From assembly GCF_035605935.1 (NCBI RefSeq), contig NZ_DATNGK010000263.1:1-64000 (forward strand): a stretch of DNA of 64,000 bases. Direction: 5' to 3'. Source of the stretch: Actinocrinis sp035605935 (GTDB taxonomy: Bacteria; Actinomycetota; Actinomycetes; Streptomycetales; Catenulisporaceae). Below are positions 44,096-52,320 of this stretch, piece by piece. The notes beneath the pieces are model-generated. The model was not told the origin of the DNA, made no database searches, and saw only the letters and a list, made by a program, of their open reading frames with translations. Within the stretch, counting starts at the first letter, position 1; each line of letters opens with the position of its first letter. Made by a program: the position numbers and the translations under genes.

Positions 44096-44685
44096 CATCC
44101 TGAAGCATTGACGGCGCGTTATACCGGTTGTGACTGCACCACAACTCTCCGCCATTCGGGCCTCGCATCCAGGTACGCGCCCTGTTGAAGCGCGCTCGAC
44201 GGCGACTCCGCTCTACGACGCTTTAGTGCTTGAGTACCGGCAGGCATTGCGCTGTGTTCCTGGCGAACATGGCCACGACAGCCGGCTCGCCCCCTCGGCC
44301 CCTCCCGGCCCCGCTTCCATCGCTGCGCCCCCCATTCCGGCGGCACCCTGCTTCCCGCACCAGTTCGACGCGTTGCCGTACGCACGGCGCGGCAACGGTG
44401 TTCCGCGCCAGGTCTCGCGCCACCGTGGCGCCGCGGGAGACGCTCCGGGACAGGCGCAGTGGTAGCGGCGGGGAGGGACGTCGGGCTCGGTAGGAGTGGC
44501 GACGCGGAACGCTGCGGCGTGTATTAGAACTAGCGCCGGTTAACGCCGCGCGGGTCTGACGCGTCCCATCGCAAGGTACCGGGCGTACGACAGCGCCCAA
44601 CAGGTGCCTGGCGGCACCGGGGATCCGACGACGCAGGCGAGCGTACGCGGCAGGCGCCACGGCCCAGGCGAAAGCTCTAAGCGCC
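44096..44685. other. Intergenic region between HAD phosphatase and SIS genes
   Basis: About 590 bp between convergent genes, long for this region. Open frames on either strand have no SD and no recognisable product. The only structure is a small hairpin over the SIS stop codon (agcgcc-ctagta-ggcgct, about 44679-44696). It may be a decayed gene, but I cannot identify a remnant. Confidence 0.45.
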
Positions 44686-45441
44686 CTAGTAGGCGCTGCG
44701 GCGGATGCGGCCCTCGTAGCGCGCCTCCCAGACATCGTTGTGCGAATCCCCCTCGGCGATGTTCGCCGACAGATAGATCGGCGGCTCGACGCCCTCCGCG
44801 AGCAGCCGCGCCGTGACGCCCGCCACGATGAGTTGCGCGATGACGGCGTTACCGATCGAGGAGATCGCGCAAGCCTTCCCTCCGCCCGGCAAGTCGAGCA
44901 CGGCGTCACCATAGGGCGCGGCGTTGTCGATCACTACATCCGCGAGTTCGAAGAGTCGCTTGCCGGACGGATGCCGCGAAGCGATGCGCCGCGAGTGCTC
45001 CAGCGAGGTGATCGCGATCAGCGGGTGCCCGTTTTCGCGGGCGATGTGCGCCATCTCGACCGTCGAGCCGTTGCCGCCGGACTGGGACACGATGACCATC
45101 ACGTCCGCCGGGCCGATCGGGGCGAGGTCCCACACCCGGCGGGCCAGTTGCGGGTCGCGCTCCGCCTTCGGGTCCGCTAGGACGCTCGGGTCCTGCCCGC
45201 CGAGGGTGATCAGGTCACGCAACGCCAGCTTGTTCGTCGGGATCAGGCCTCCGGCGCGGCCGGACAGCTCCATCGCGAGTGCCTCGGAGTGGCCGGTTCC
45301 GAACACCTGGAGCACGCCGTCCTTGCGCAGCGACGCGGCGACCAGTTGCGCGGCGCGATCGATCGCCGGCCCTTGAGTCGACTCGATGCGGTCGAGCTGC
45401 TCACGGACCTTGCCGAGGAAAGTGGCGGTATCGACGGACAC
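44686..45441 (-). CDS. SIS-domain sugar-phosphate protein (UPF0309/NagS-like)
   Basis: 251 residues from the GTG at 45441 with GGGGAG upstream. A single SIS domain: VLQVFGTGHSEALAMELSGRAGGLIP binds the phosphate, then VMVIVSQSGGNGSTVEMAHIARENGHPLIAITS. The C-terminus is NIAEGDSHNDVWEARYEGRIRRSAY. It resembles the UPF0309 group, including Streptomyces coelicolor SCO4393, reported as NagS, which dehydrates GlcNAc-6-phosphate. A phosphorylated amino sugar is therefore the leading substrate guess. It is followed upstream on the same strand by sugar ABC genes but ends its own unit: a 13-bp hairpin at 45570-45605 separates them. Confidence 0.87.
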   Translation of the reverse strand: MSVDTATFLGKVREQLDRIESTQGPAIDRAAQLVAASLRKDGVLQVFGTGHSEALAMELSGRAGGLIPTNKLALRDLITLGGQDPSVLADPKAERDPQLARRVWDLAPIGPADVMVIVSQSGGNGSTVEMAHIARENGHPLIAITSLEHSRRIASRHPSGKRLFELADVVIDNAAPYGDAVLDLPGGGKACAISSIGNAVIAQLIVAGVTARLLAEGVEPPIYLSANIAEGDSHNDVWEARYEGRIRRSAY

Positions 45442-45569
45442 GAAGACTCCCCTGGGGCCGGGTGCGCTGATCGCAGGCACGCTACTGCACCGGTGACGCC
45501 AGGGGAATCAGAACTGCGAAATTGGTATAGGCCAATCTGGCCGGCGGGACAGTGCCGCGGATGCGATGG

Positions 45570-45605
45570 CCGGAGCCGCCGCCGGACCAGCAGCGGCGGC
45601 TCCGG
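45570..45605 (-). terminator. Terminator after sugar ABC permease operon
   Basis: Perfect 13-bp inverted repeat (ccggagccgccgc / gcggcggctccgg) with a 10-nt loop, 20 bp after the stop of the second permease on the minus strand. Confidence 0.85.
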
Positions 45606-45625
45606 TCGCCTGACCCGTGCCCAGC

Positions 45626-46549
45626 TCAGCCCTTCTCCGCGCCCAAGGTGAGGCCGGAGACGAACTGACGCTGGAGCAGGAAGTAGACGAGCAGCGTCGG
45701 GACGGCGGTCAGCAGCGCCCCGGCCGCGACCAGGTTGTCGTTGGTGAAGAACGTGCCGGACAGGTTCGCCAGCGCCGAGGTGATGGGCATCTTGTTGCCG
45801 TCGGAGATCAGCACGATGGCCCAGAAGAAGTCGTTGTAGATCCAGATCGACAGCAACGTGGCCAGCGCGGCGACCGCGGGCTTGAGCAGCGGCAGGATGA
45901 TCCGGCTGTAGATCTGCCAGACCGTGGCGCCGTCCACGACCGCGGCCTCGCGCAGGCCGGTCGGGATGGTCTTCATGTAGTTGGACAGCACGAAGGTGCA
46001 GAAGCCCGACTGGAAGGCCACGTGGATGACGACCAGTCCGAAGATCGTGTCGTACATCTTGCCCGAGTCGCTAAGCCCGGAGGGCAGGCCGATCAGCAGG
46101 TAGAGCCGATACAGCGGGGTGATGATGACCTGCTGCGGGAGCAGGTTACCCGCCGTGAAGATCATCAGCAGCAACAGGTTGATCTTCAGGTTGTACTGGG
46201 TGACCGTGAACGCCACGAACGAGGAGAGCAGTAGCGTCAAGATCACCGCCGGAACCGCGATCATGACCGTGTTCCAGAAGTAGTGCGGCATCCCGGATTG
46301 GTTCCAGGCGTCGATGTAGTTCTGGAAGTTAAGCGTGCTCGGCAGGGACAGGTAGCCCTTGGACTGGGTTTCCGAGTAGGGCCGCAGCGAGGTGTAGATC
46401 GCCCACAGCATCGGCACGAGCCAAGCGAGCGCGCTAACCGCAAGGAAGACGTGCAGCACGATGCGCGCGGGCCGTGCCCGGCGCTTGCCGCTGACCGGAT
46501 GGGCGCCGCTCGGCCGCGCGGTGTCTGAGGCGAGGGCCGTGGCGGTCAC
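45626..46549 (-). CDS. Sugar ABC transporter permease (CUT1, MalG/NgcG-like)
   Basis: 307 residues. Six membrane helices. The EAA loop that docks the ATPase is REAAVVDGATVWQIYSRIILPLL. N-terminal cytoplasmic segment TARPSGAHPVSGKRRARP. Other landmarks: PSTLNFQNYIDAWNQSGMPHYFWNT and LSGTFFTNDNLVAAGALLTAVPTLLVYFLLQRQFVSGLTLGAEKG, the usual MalG-type ending. It forms a heterodimer with the upstream permease. The ATG overlaps that gene's stop by 4 bp. No ATPase gene is present, so a shared MsiK-type ATPase encoded elsewhere is expected. Confidence 0.93.
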   Translation of the reverse strand: MTATALASDTARPSGAHPVSGKRRARPARIVLHVFLAVSALAWLVPMLWAIYTSLRPYSETQSKGYLSLPSTLNFQNYIDAWNQSGMPHYFWNTVMIAVPAVILTLLLSSFVAFTVTQYNLKINLLLLMIFTAGNLLPQQVIITPLYRLYLLIGLPSGLSDSGKMYDTIFGLVVIHVAFQSGFCTFVLSNYMKTIPTGLREAAVVDGATVWQIYSRIILPLLKPAVAALATLLSIWIYNDFFWAIVLISDGNKMPITSALANLSGTFFTNDNLVAAGALLTAVPTLLVYFLLQRQFVSGLTLGAEKG

Positions 46550-47508
46550 GTGCTCCGCTCCTTCCGGAAGGTGACGATCAGGTACGGGATGATCGCCGCG
46601 AGGGAGACGACCAGCAGGATCACCGCGAGGGCCGAGCCGTAACCGATCCGGCTCGCCTCACCGATGATGTTCTGGGTGATCAGGATGGACAGCAGCTCAG
46701 TGCCGTGCTCGCCCTTGTTGAACACGTAGACGATGTCGAAGGCACGCAGCGCTTCAATGACCGTGACGACGGCGACCACGACGTTGATCGGCCGCAGCGC
46801 CGGGAAGACGACGTGCCGGAACGCCTGCCACTCGTTCGCGCCGTCGACCGCGGCCGCGTCCTTGAGCGAGGGGTCGACGCTCTTGAGGCCGGCCAGATAG
46901 AGGATCATCATGTAGCCCGCGTGCCGCCAGGACGCGGCGACCAGCACCGCCCAGATGTTCAGCTTGGGGTTGCCGACCCAGTCCAGGTAGGTGCCGTTCG
47001 GGTTGTTGGTGTGGAACAGGCTGTTGATCAGGCCGTGGTCGGGGTTGTAGATCAGTTCCCAGACGAAGCCGATCACCGCGCTGGACACCATGACCGGCAG
47101 GAAGAACGCGCCCTGGTAGAAGCGGCTGAACCTGATCTTCTTGTCCAGCTGGTAGGCCAGGAACAGGCCGAACGGCGTCGGGATGGCCGCGAGCACGACC
47201 AGCCAGAGCACGTTGTGCTCCACGGCCGGCCAGAAGGACGGGTAGATGGTGAAGATCTGCTGGTAGTTGCGCAGCCCGATCCACTTGATGGAGTCGACGC
47301 CGATCCCGTCCCAGGAGGTGAAGGACAGCAGGATCGAGGCCAGCGCCGGGACCCAGACGAACACCACCATCAGTGCCGTGGGCACCCCGGTCATCAGGGT
47401 CAGGACAGTTCTGTCTCGGCCGGTCAGCCGTCGCAGCCGCCCGGGCGCGCGGGGAAGATCCGCCGCGCGCCCGGTCTCGACGGCGTCGGCGCTGGTTCCG
47501 ACGGTCAT
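46546..47508 (-). CDS. Sugar ABC transporter permease (CUT1, MalF/NgcF-like)
   Basis: 320 residues, GAGGAA-type SD. Six helices after a 35-residue cytoplasmic N-terminus. Landmarks: FVWVPALASILLSFTSWDGIG and WIGLRNYQQIF early on. The EAA loop is KDAAAVDGANEWQAFRHVVFPALRP, followed by IEALRAFDIVYVFNKGEHGTELLSILI. The pattern is that of oligosaccharide and amino-sugar permeases of the CUT1 family. Second gene of the binding protein-permease-permease operon, 45 bp after the binding-protein stop. Confidence 0.93.
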   Translation of the reverse strand: MTVGTSADAVETGRAADLPRAPGRLRRLTGRDRTVLTLMTGVPTALMVVFVWVPALASILLSFTSWDGIGVDSIKWIGLRNYQQIFTIYPSFWPAVEHNVLWLVVLAAIPTPFGLFLAYQLDKKIRFSRFYQGAFFLPVMVSSAVIGFVWELIYNPDHGLINSLFHTNNPNGTYLDWVGNPKLNIWAVLVAASWRHAGYMMILYLAGLKSVDPSLKDAAAVDGANEWQAFRHVVFPALRPINVVVAVVTVIEALRAFDIVYVFNKGEHGTELLSILITQNIIGEASRIGYGSALAVILLVVSLAAIIPYLIVTFRKERST

Positions 47509-47553
47509 CGGGGTTCCTCGTTCCGGTGGCTTCGCCGTTTCCGGCGTGGCCGG

Positions 47554-48888
47554 TCAGGAGTTGTAGATGGACTGCTTCTGCTGCTCGATACCGCTGAGGA
47601 TGCTGCCGATGCTGCCCGGGTTCTGCAGGTAGGCCTGAAGCTGCGGCTGCATCACAGTTGAAGTAAACGCCGGGTTGGCGTCGCGGTCCATGAACTGCGA
47701 GACGTGCTGCGCCGAGGCGAACAGCTGCGCGGACTTCTTCTGGATCGCGTTGTAACCGGAGGTGTCGTATCCGGTGACCAGCGCGTCGTAGCTGTTGTCC
47801 ACCTTCAGGTACGCGCCCTCGCCGTCAGCCGACCCGATGAACTCGAGCAGCTTGGCCGCGGCGGCCCGGTTCTTCGGGTTCTTGCTGAGCATGAAGCCGT
47901 CGACCGGGGCCTCGATGCTGTCCTGGCCCCACTGCGGGTCGATCGCCGGGAAGGCGAAGAAGTCCAGGTCGGCCAGGTCGTCCGGGTTGGTGAACTGCTG
48001 GGCGACGAAGGTGCCGAGCAGGTACATGCCCGACTTCTTCTGCAGCAGCGACTGCGCGGCGTCCTGCCACTTGCGGCCAATGTAGCCGGGCTGGTGGTAG
48101 GGCAGGATCTGGGTCCAGTGGTCGAAGACGGCCTTGACCTTCGCGTCGGTCCAGGCGGCCTTGCCGTGCATCAGGTCCATGTGGAACTGGTAGCCGTTGA
48201 TGCGCATGTTCAGCTGGTCGAACGTGCCCATGGCCGGCCACTTGTCGGCGTCCGCGAAGGCGATCGGGTTCAGGCCGTCGGCCTTCATCTTCTCGCAGAG
48301 CGAGATGAATCCGTTCCAGTCCGTGGGAACCGTGTAGTTGTGCGCCGCGAACACGCTCTTCCGGTAGAAGACGGCCCACGGGTAGTAGTAGATCGGCACG
48401 AAGTAGTAGTTGCCGTCCTGTCCCTTGGACAGGTCGTGCACCGACTGCGGGAAGTTGTTGCCGATCGTGTCCCACACGTCGTTGATCTTGTTGGACAGAC
48501 CCTTGGCCGCGAAGAACTGCATGCGGTAGCCGGCGAACCACGTGAACACGTCGTCCGGGGTGGCCTGCAGGTAGCTGTTGATCTGCTCCTGGAAGGTGTC
48601 GTGGTCCTTGGTGTTGACCTGCACCTTGATGCTCGGGTTCTTGGCCTGGAACGCGTCGTAGACGGCCTGGAAGGCCTTCTTCGGCACGGCGTCCGACGCG
48701 TTGGAGCCAAGGCTGACTGTGCCGGAAGCGGCGCCGCCCGTGGAGGACGACGACGACTTGCTCGACGAGGAACTGCATGCCGCAAGGGTGGGCAGCGCGG
48801 CGACGCCGGCTGCTCCGAGCAGACCCTTGAGCATGATCCGCCGGTCGACGCTAGGGCCTTGGAACGCCCTGGGGGACTGCGGGGACAT
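47554..48888 (-). CDS. Sugar-binding lipoprotein of CUT1 ABC transporter (Tat-type signal)
   Basis: 444 residues from the ATG at 48888 with GGAGGT upstream. The signal peptide carries a twin arginine (VDRRIMLKG) and a lipobox LAAC, so export by Tat and lipid attachment are likely. A Ser-rich linker follows. The mature domain is a family 1 solute-binding protein: KKAFQAVYDAFQAKNPSIKVQVNT, PDDVFTWFAGYRMQFFAAKG and FYRKSVFAAHNYTVPTDWNGFISLCEKM. Aromatic residues suggest an oligosaccharide ligand; the exact sugar is unknown. First gene of the operon; operator-like repeats lie 60-105 bp upstream and another at 49052-49070. Confidence 0.92.
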   Translation of the reverse strand: MSPQSPRAFQGPSVDRRIMLKGLLGAAGVAALPTLAACSSSSSKSSSSSTGGAASGTVSLGSNASDAVPKKAFQAVYDAFQAKNPSIKVQVNTKDHDTFQEQINSYLQATPDDVFTWFAGYRMQFFAAKGLSNKINDVWDTIGNNFPQSVHDLSKGQDGNYYFVPIYYYPWAVFYRKSVFAAHNYTVPTDWNGFISLCEKMKADGLNPIAFADADKWPAMGTFDQLNMRINGYQFHMDLMHGKAAWTDAKVKAVFDHWTQILPYHQPGYIGRKWQDAAQSLLQKKSGMYLLGTFVAQQFTNPDDLADLDFFAFPAIDPQWGQDSIEAPVDGFMLSKNPKNRAAAAKLLEFIGSADGEGAYLKVDNSYDALVTGYDTSGYNAIQKKSAQLFASAQHVSQFMDRDANPAFTSTVMQPQLQAYLQNPGSIGSILSGIEQQKQSIYNS

Positions 48889-48950
48889 CGCACCTCCATG
48901 TGAGACGTCAGTGGAGCAGGGGGCAGGGGGACCGTGCTGGTTGGGGGTTT

Positions 48951-48993
48951 GCGAACGAACTGGTCCGCGAACAGATCCCAATCGAACGTGAAC
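48951..48993. promoter_or_regulatory. Repeated CGAAC/TGAAC motif upstream of sugar ABC operon
   Basis: CGAAC occurs at 48952, 48968 and 48983, and TGAAC at 48989, all on the plus strand with 15-16 bp steps. The array is 63-105 bp before the binding-protein start in the divergent control region, a plausible operator array. The regulator is unknown; the DeoR protein next door is a candidate. Confidence 0.5.
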
Positions 48994-49051
48994 AAACAAT
49001 CTGGCGCAGAGCAAACCGCCGGAACGGGAGGCATGTCAAGGGTTCTTGCTC

Positions 49052-49070
49052 AAAATGAAACATCGAAAAG
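49052..49070. promoter_or_regulatory. DeoR/AgaR-type operator candidate
   Basis: Minus strand reads CTTTTCGATGTTTCATTTT. Repeated TTTCR/TTTCATTT elements are the hallmark of AgaR-type DeoR operators. This AT-rich block stands out in a GC-rich region, 183 bp before the DeoR gene and 164 bp before the ABC operon. Confidence 0.6.
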
Positions 49071-49252
49071 GGCAGCTGTAGGGGCTGGTGTGCTAGCCGT
49101 GGTCTGGTTACTGTTGCGTTCTGGGTTCTTCGTACCCACGTACGGACGGTCCGATGTTGGATCGAGTGTGTTTCTGGTCGGCTGGTGGTTCGCTAGTGCA
49201 GCCGTGTGCGCGACGGTGTGCACAGCGCCCCTCGGCGTGAAGGAGCCCGGAG

Positions 49253-50092
49253 ATGTTGGCGGCACAGCGGCAGAGCTGGATCCTGGAGGAGGTCCGCCGG
49301 ATCGGCGGCGTCCGCGTCAGCGATCTAACTCAGGCGCTCGGGGTTTCGGACATGACCGTGCGCCGGGATCTAGACACGCTGGCCCGTAAGGGCTTGATCG
49401 AGAAGGTGCACGGCGGCGCCACCGCCCGGCACCCAGGCTCGACCGACGAGCCCGGATTCGAGGCCAAGGTCGGGCGCGAGCGAGCGGCGAAGGACGCCAT
49501 CGCCCGCCGCGCGGCGGATCTGGTGCGTCCCGGTACCGCCATCGGCGTGACCGCGGGAACGACGACGCACGCTTTCGCGCGTGCAATGGCGCGAGTCCCG
49601 GACGTGACCGTGGTGACCAACTCGCTGCGCGTGGCGGAGGTCCTACACACGCACGCGGTGGCGAGCCAGACGGTCATCCTCACCGGCGGGGTACGCACGC
49701 CGTCGGATGCGCTGGTCGGACCGGTAGCCATCCAGTCCATACGTGCGCTGCACCTGGACTGCGTTTTCATGGGCGTGCACGGGATGGACGAGGTGGCTGG
49801 CTTTACGTCGCCCAACCTCATGGAGGCCGAGACCAACCGTGCGTTGATGTCGACCGCGCGACGGCTGATCGTCCTGGCTGACCACACCAAGTGGGGCGTC
49901 GTGGGCCTGTGCGCCATCGCCGGCCTGGAGGGCGCCGCGGCGTTGGTGACCGATTCCGGGCTCGCGCAGGACGGCCGCGCGGCGCTGTCGGACCGGGTCG
50001 GCGAGCTGATCATCGCCGGCGAAGAGGAAGAGCAGCCGGCGACGATACCGGCGCAGAACGTGCACAGCCTGGTCGACGGACGCCACCTCTGA
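49253..50092 (+). CDS. DeoR-family transcriptional regulator of sugar metabolism
   Basis: 279 residues; GAAGGAG lies 7 bp before the ATG. N-terminal helix-turn-helix (6-57: RQSWILEEVRRIGGVRVSDLTQALGVSDMTVRRDLDTL in sequence, ending KVHGGA), the DeoR signature. The C-terminal DeoRC effector domain (about 75-235) has GVTAGTTTHAFARAM, VTNSLRVAEVL and VILTGGV, and senses a phosphorylated sugar. Divergent from the sugar ABC operon, which it very probably represses in the absence of substrate. The C-terminus is acidic (EEEEQ). Confidence 0.93.
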   Translation: MLAAQRQSWILEEVRRIGGVRVSDLTQALGVSDMTVRRDLDTLARKGLIEKVHGGATARHPGSTDEPGFEAKVGRERAAKDAIARRAADLVRPGTAIGVTAGTTTHAFARAMARVPDVTVVTNSLRVAEVLHTHAVASQTVILTGGVRTPSDALVGPVAIQSIRALHLDCVFMGVHGMDEVAGFTSPNLMEAETNRALMSTARRLIVLADHTKWGVVGLCAIAGLEGAAALVTDSGLAQDGRAALSDRVGELIIAGEEEEQPATIPAQNVHSLVDGRHL

Positions 50093-50312
50093 GGCGATGC
50101 CCCACCAAAGCCGTGCCGAACTAAGAGCGTGGGCTACCGGCCTGCGCTGCGCTTTTCTCGCCGCAGCCCCCGTTTTTCGCTGCGCTTCACGCCGCACGCT
50201 CAGCATGTGGTCATAGCATGGGCCGCAAGGCGCCATCCGGCGTCGCCATCGCTCCGCCCGCCGCTGATTTCCGCGGTTGGGCGCCGTCCAGCAGAAGCGA
50301 GTGCTCAGCGAC

Positions 50313-51161
50313 ATGGGAGTTTTCGGCCAGCGCACGGGGGCGCCAGGGCGCACCGCGCAGCCTTGGGGACGGCGAAACCGGATCAAGGTGAGCTCGGTCT
50401 TCCTTGGCATCGTCGCGGTGACGGTCACCGGCGCGGTGGCGGCATGGACGGGGTACGGAGACGCCGGGTTCGCGGTGTTCGTATTTGTGATGGGTGCGTA
50501 CTTTGTTGTGCTGTGTCTGCACGAGTTCGGACACGCATACGCAGCGCACCGAGCCGGAGACACCGGTGTCGCAGCACGCGGCTACCTCGACCTCAACCCG
50601 CTGCGTTACTTGAACCCGGTACTCAGCTTCCTGCTCCCGGCCCTCTACCTGGCATGGGGCGGTCTTCCGCTACCTGGCGGCGCGGTGCTGGTGGACCGTA
50701 CCGCGGCGCGCAAACGCTGGCAGGCCAGCCTGATCTCGGCGAGCGGGCCGCTGGCGAACGTGGTGTTCGCCGTTCTCGCGATGGTGGCCGTGGCGCTCTG
50801 GGCGCCGACCGTGCCGATCGACGGCAACGGTTCGGCGGTGTTCGGTTCACATCAGGAGTTCTGGCAGGGCGTCACCTTCTTCGCGTTCTTGCAAGTCGCT
50901 GTAGCGCTGCTGAATCTCATCCCGGTTCCTGGGCTCGACGGCTACGGCATCATCGAGCCCTACCTCAAGCCGGAGACCCGCCGCGGGCTCGAGCCGATCC
51001 GGCCGTATGGCATCCTCTTGGTGCTATTGCTGCTGTTCTTCTTCCAGCCGGTGCGCGACGGGTTCTCGCACGCCATCTATTCGATCTTGAGCGCGTTCGG
51101 TCAGCCGTACTACGGCGCGAGCCAGGGCCAGAGCCTGTTCATGTTCTGGAAGTCGCACTAG
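50313..51161 (+). CDS. M50-family membrane zinc metalloprotease (site-2 protease-like)
   Basis: 282 residues from the ATG at 50313; a GTG at 50301 is an alternative, and neither has a strong SD. Active site HEFGH in VLCLHEFGHAYAAHRAGD within helix 2, and the third zinc ligand in LIPVPGLDGYGI near residue 205. Six or so membrane helices. It belongs to the short group without PDZ or CBS domain. These proteases cut membrane-embedded substrates such as anti-sigma factors, but no such target is encoded nearby. A GC-rich hairpin follows at 51169-51199. Confidence 0.9.
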   Translation: MGVFGQRTGAPGRTAQPWGRRNRIKVSSVFLGIVAVTVTGAVAAWTGYGDAGFAVFVFVMGAYFVVLCLHEFGHAYAAHRAGDTGVAARGYLDLNPLRYLNPVLSFLLPALYLAWGGLPLPGGAVLVDRTAARKRWQASLISASGPLANVVFAVLAMVAVALWAPTVPIDGNGSAVFGSHQEFWQGVTFFAFLQVAVALLNLIPVPGLDGYGIIEPYLKPETRRGLEPIRPYGILLVLLLLFFFQPVRDGFSHAIYSILSAFGQPYYGASQGQSLFMFWKSH

Positions 51162-51168
51162 CGATCAC

Positions 51169-51199
51169 GCCCGCCGCCGGAAGTCTGGCGGCGGCGGGC
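51169..51199 (+). terminator. Hairpin terminator after M50 protease gene
   Basis: 10-bp perfect stem (gcccgccgcc / ggcggcgggc) with an 11-nt loop starting 8 bp after the stop. Confidence 0.65.
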
Positions 51200-51274
51200 C
51201 GGAAGTGAGACGATCCCTCTCAGTCCGGGGACGCCCGCAGGGCGCCACGAGATCTTTTCCGAGGAGTCGTTGTC

Positions 51275-52165
51275 ATGTCAGTCCCAGGCATGTCTCAATC
51301 ACCCCAGCCCACGCCCGCCGCCGCGGAACCCAAGCTCACGCTGTACGGCGGCGGGAACGGCGTCGGCCGCCGGGTCACCGTGCGCGACCTGGCCGCGGCG
51401 AAGCGGCGCGGCGAACGCTGGCCGATGCTCACCGCCTATGACGCGCTGACCGCCGGAGTTTTCGACGAGGCCGGGATACCGGTACTGCTGGTCGGCGATT
51501 CGGCCGCCGACAACCATCTCGGGTACTCCAACACCGTGCCGGTGACCGTCGACGAGTTGATCACACTGACGGCCGCCGTCGTGCGCGGAACCAAGCGCTC
51601 GCTGGTCGTGGCCGACATGCCGTTCGGCTCCTATCAGGGCGGGGCGCGGCAGGCGCTGGAGACCGGCACCCGGTTCCTGAAGGAGGCCGGGGCGGGCGCG
51701 GTCAAGCTCGAGGGCGGCCGCCGGGTCGTGCCTCAGGTCGAGGCGCTGGTGCAGGCGGGGATCCCGGTCATGGCGCACATCGGGCTGACGCCGCAGTCGG
51801 TGAACGTCCTGGGCGGCTACCGGGTGCAGGGCCGAGGCGACGAGGAGGCGGAGCGGCTGCTCGCGGACGCCAAGTCGCTGGAGGCCGCCGGCGCCTTCGC
51901 GGTCGTGCTGGAACTGGTGCCGGAGGAGTTGGCCACGCGGGTGACCGAACTGCTGACCGTTCCGACGATCGGCATCGGCGCGGGACCGGGCACGGACGCT
52001 CAGGTGCTGGTGTGGACGGACATGGCCGGCATGACGCCGGGCCACGCGCCGCGGTTCGCGAAGAAGTACGCCGATCTGCGCTCGGTGCTCGGCGACGCGG
52101 CGCGCGCCTACGCCGCGGACGTGGTCAACGGCGCGTTCCCCGCCCCGGAGCACACGTTCCACTGA
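51275..52165 (+). CDS. panB: 3-methyl-2-oxobutanoate hydroxymethyltransferase PanB
   Basis: 296 residues; GAGGAG SD 11 bp upstream. Transfers a hydroxymethyl group from 5,10-methylene-THF to ketoisovalerate, giving ketopantoate, the first step of pantothenate and CoA synthesis. Motifs: MLTAYDALTAGVFDEAGIPVLLVGDSAADNHLGY, with metal-binding Asp, then DMPFGSYQ, VKLEGG, MAHIGLTPQ, VLELVPEELA and IGIGAGPGTDAQVLVWTDM. About 35 extra N-terminal residues compared with E. coli, common in Actinobacteria. A 12-bp hairpin follows. Confidence 0.97.
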   Translation: MSVPGMSQSPQPTPAAAEPKLTLYGGGNGVGRRVTVRDLAAAKRRGERWPMLTAYDALTAGVFDEAGIPVLLVGDSAADNHLGYSNTVPVTVDELITLTAAVVRGTKRSLVVADMPFGSYQGGARQALETGTRFLKEAGAGAVKLEGGRRVVPQVEALVQAGIPVMAHIGLTPQSVNVLGGYRVQGRGDEEAERLLADAKSLEAAGAFAVVLELVPEELATRVTELLTVPTIGIGAGPGTDAQVLVWTDMAGMTPGHAPRFAKKYADLRSVLGDAARAYAADVVNGAFPAPEHTFH

Positions 52166-52197
52166 TCACGGCGAACGCGCAGCTGACAGCTGCTTGA

Positions 52198-52225
52198 GGG
52201 TCCGGTCGCACCCGCGACCGGACCC
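52198..52225 (+). terminator. Terminator after panB
   Basis: Perfect 12-bp stem gggtccggtcgc / gcgaccggaccc with 4-nt loop accc, 32 bp after the panB stop. Confidence 0.88.
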
Positions 52226-52320
52226 TTCGCCGCCTCTCCCCTACCGCGCTGGATCGTCCGGACCTTCCGAATCGCGTCATTGGCCGGTAACACGCCCCGC
52301 AGGCTGGCACGATGGTGTGT

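Larger units (their letters stand above)
48889..49252. other. Divergent control region of the sugar module
   Basis: 364 bp holding the promoters of the ABC operon (minus) and deoR (plus), with two operator candidates described separately. No ORF supported. Confidence 0.6.

Noticed and set aside
46705..48903. Two long plus-strand frames opposite the sugar permease and binding-protein genes
   Set aside because: They mirror the real genes, contain no recognisable domain, and the minus-strand genes have full transport motifs.
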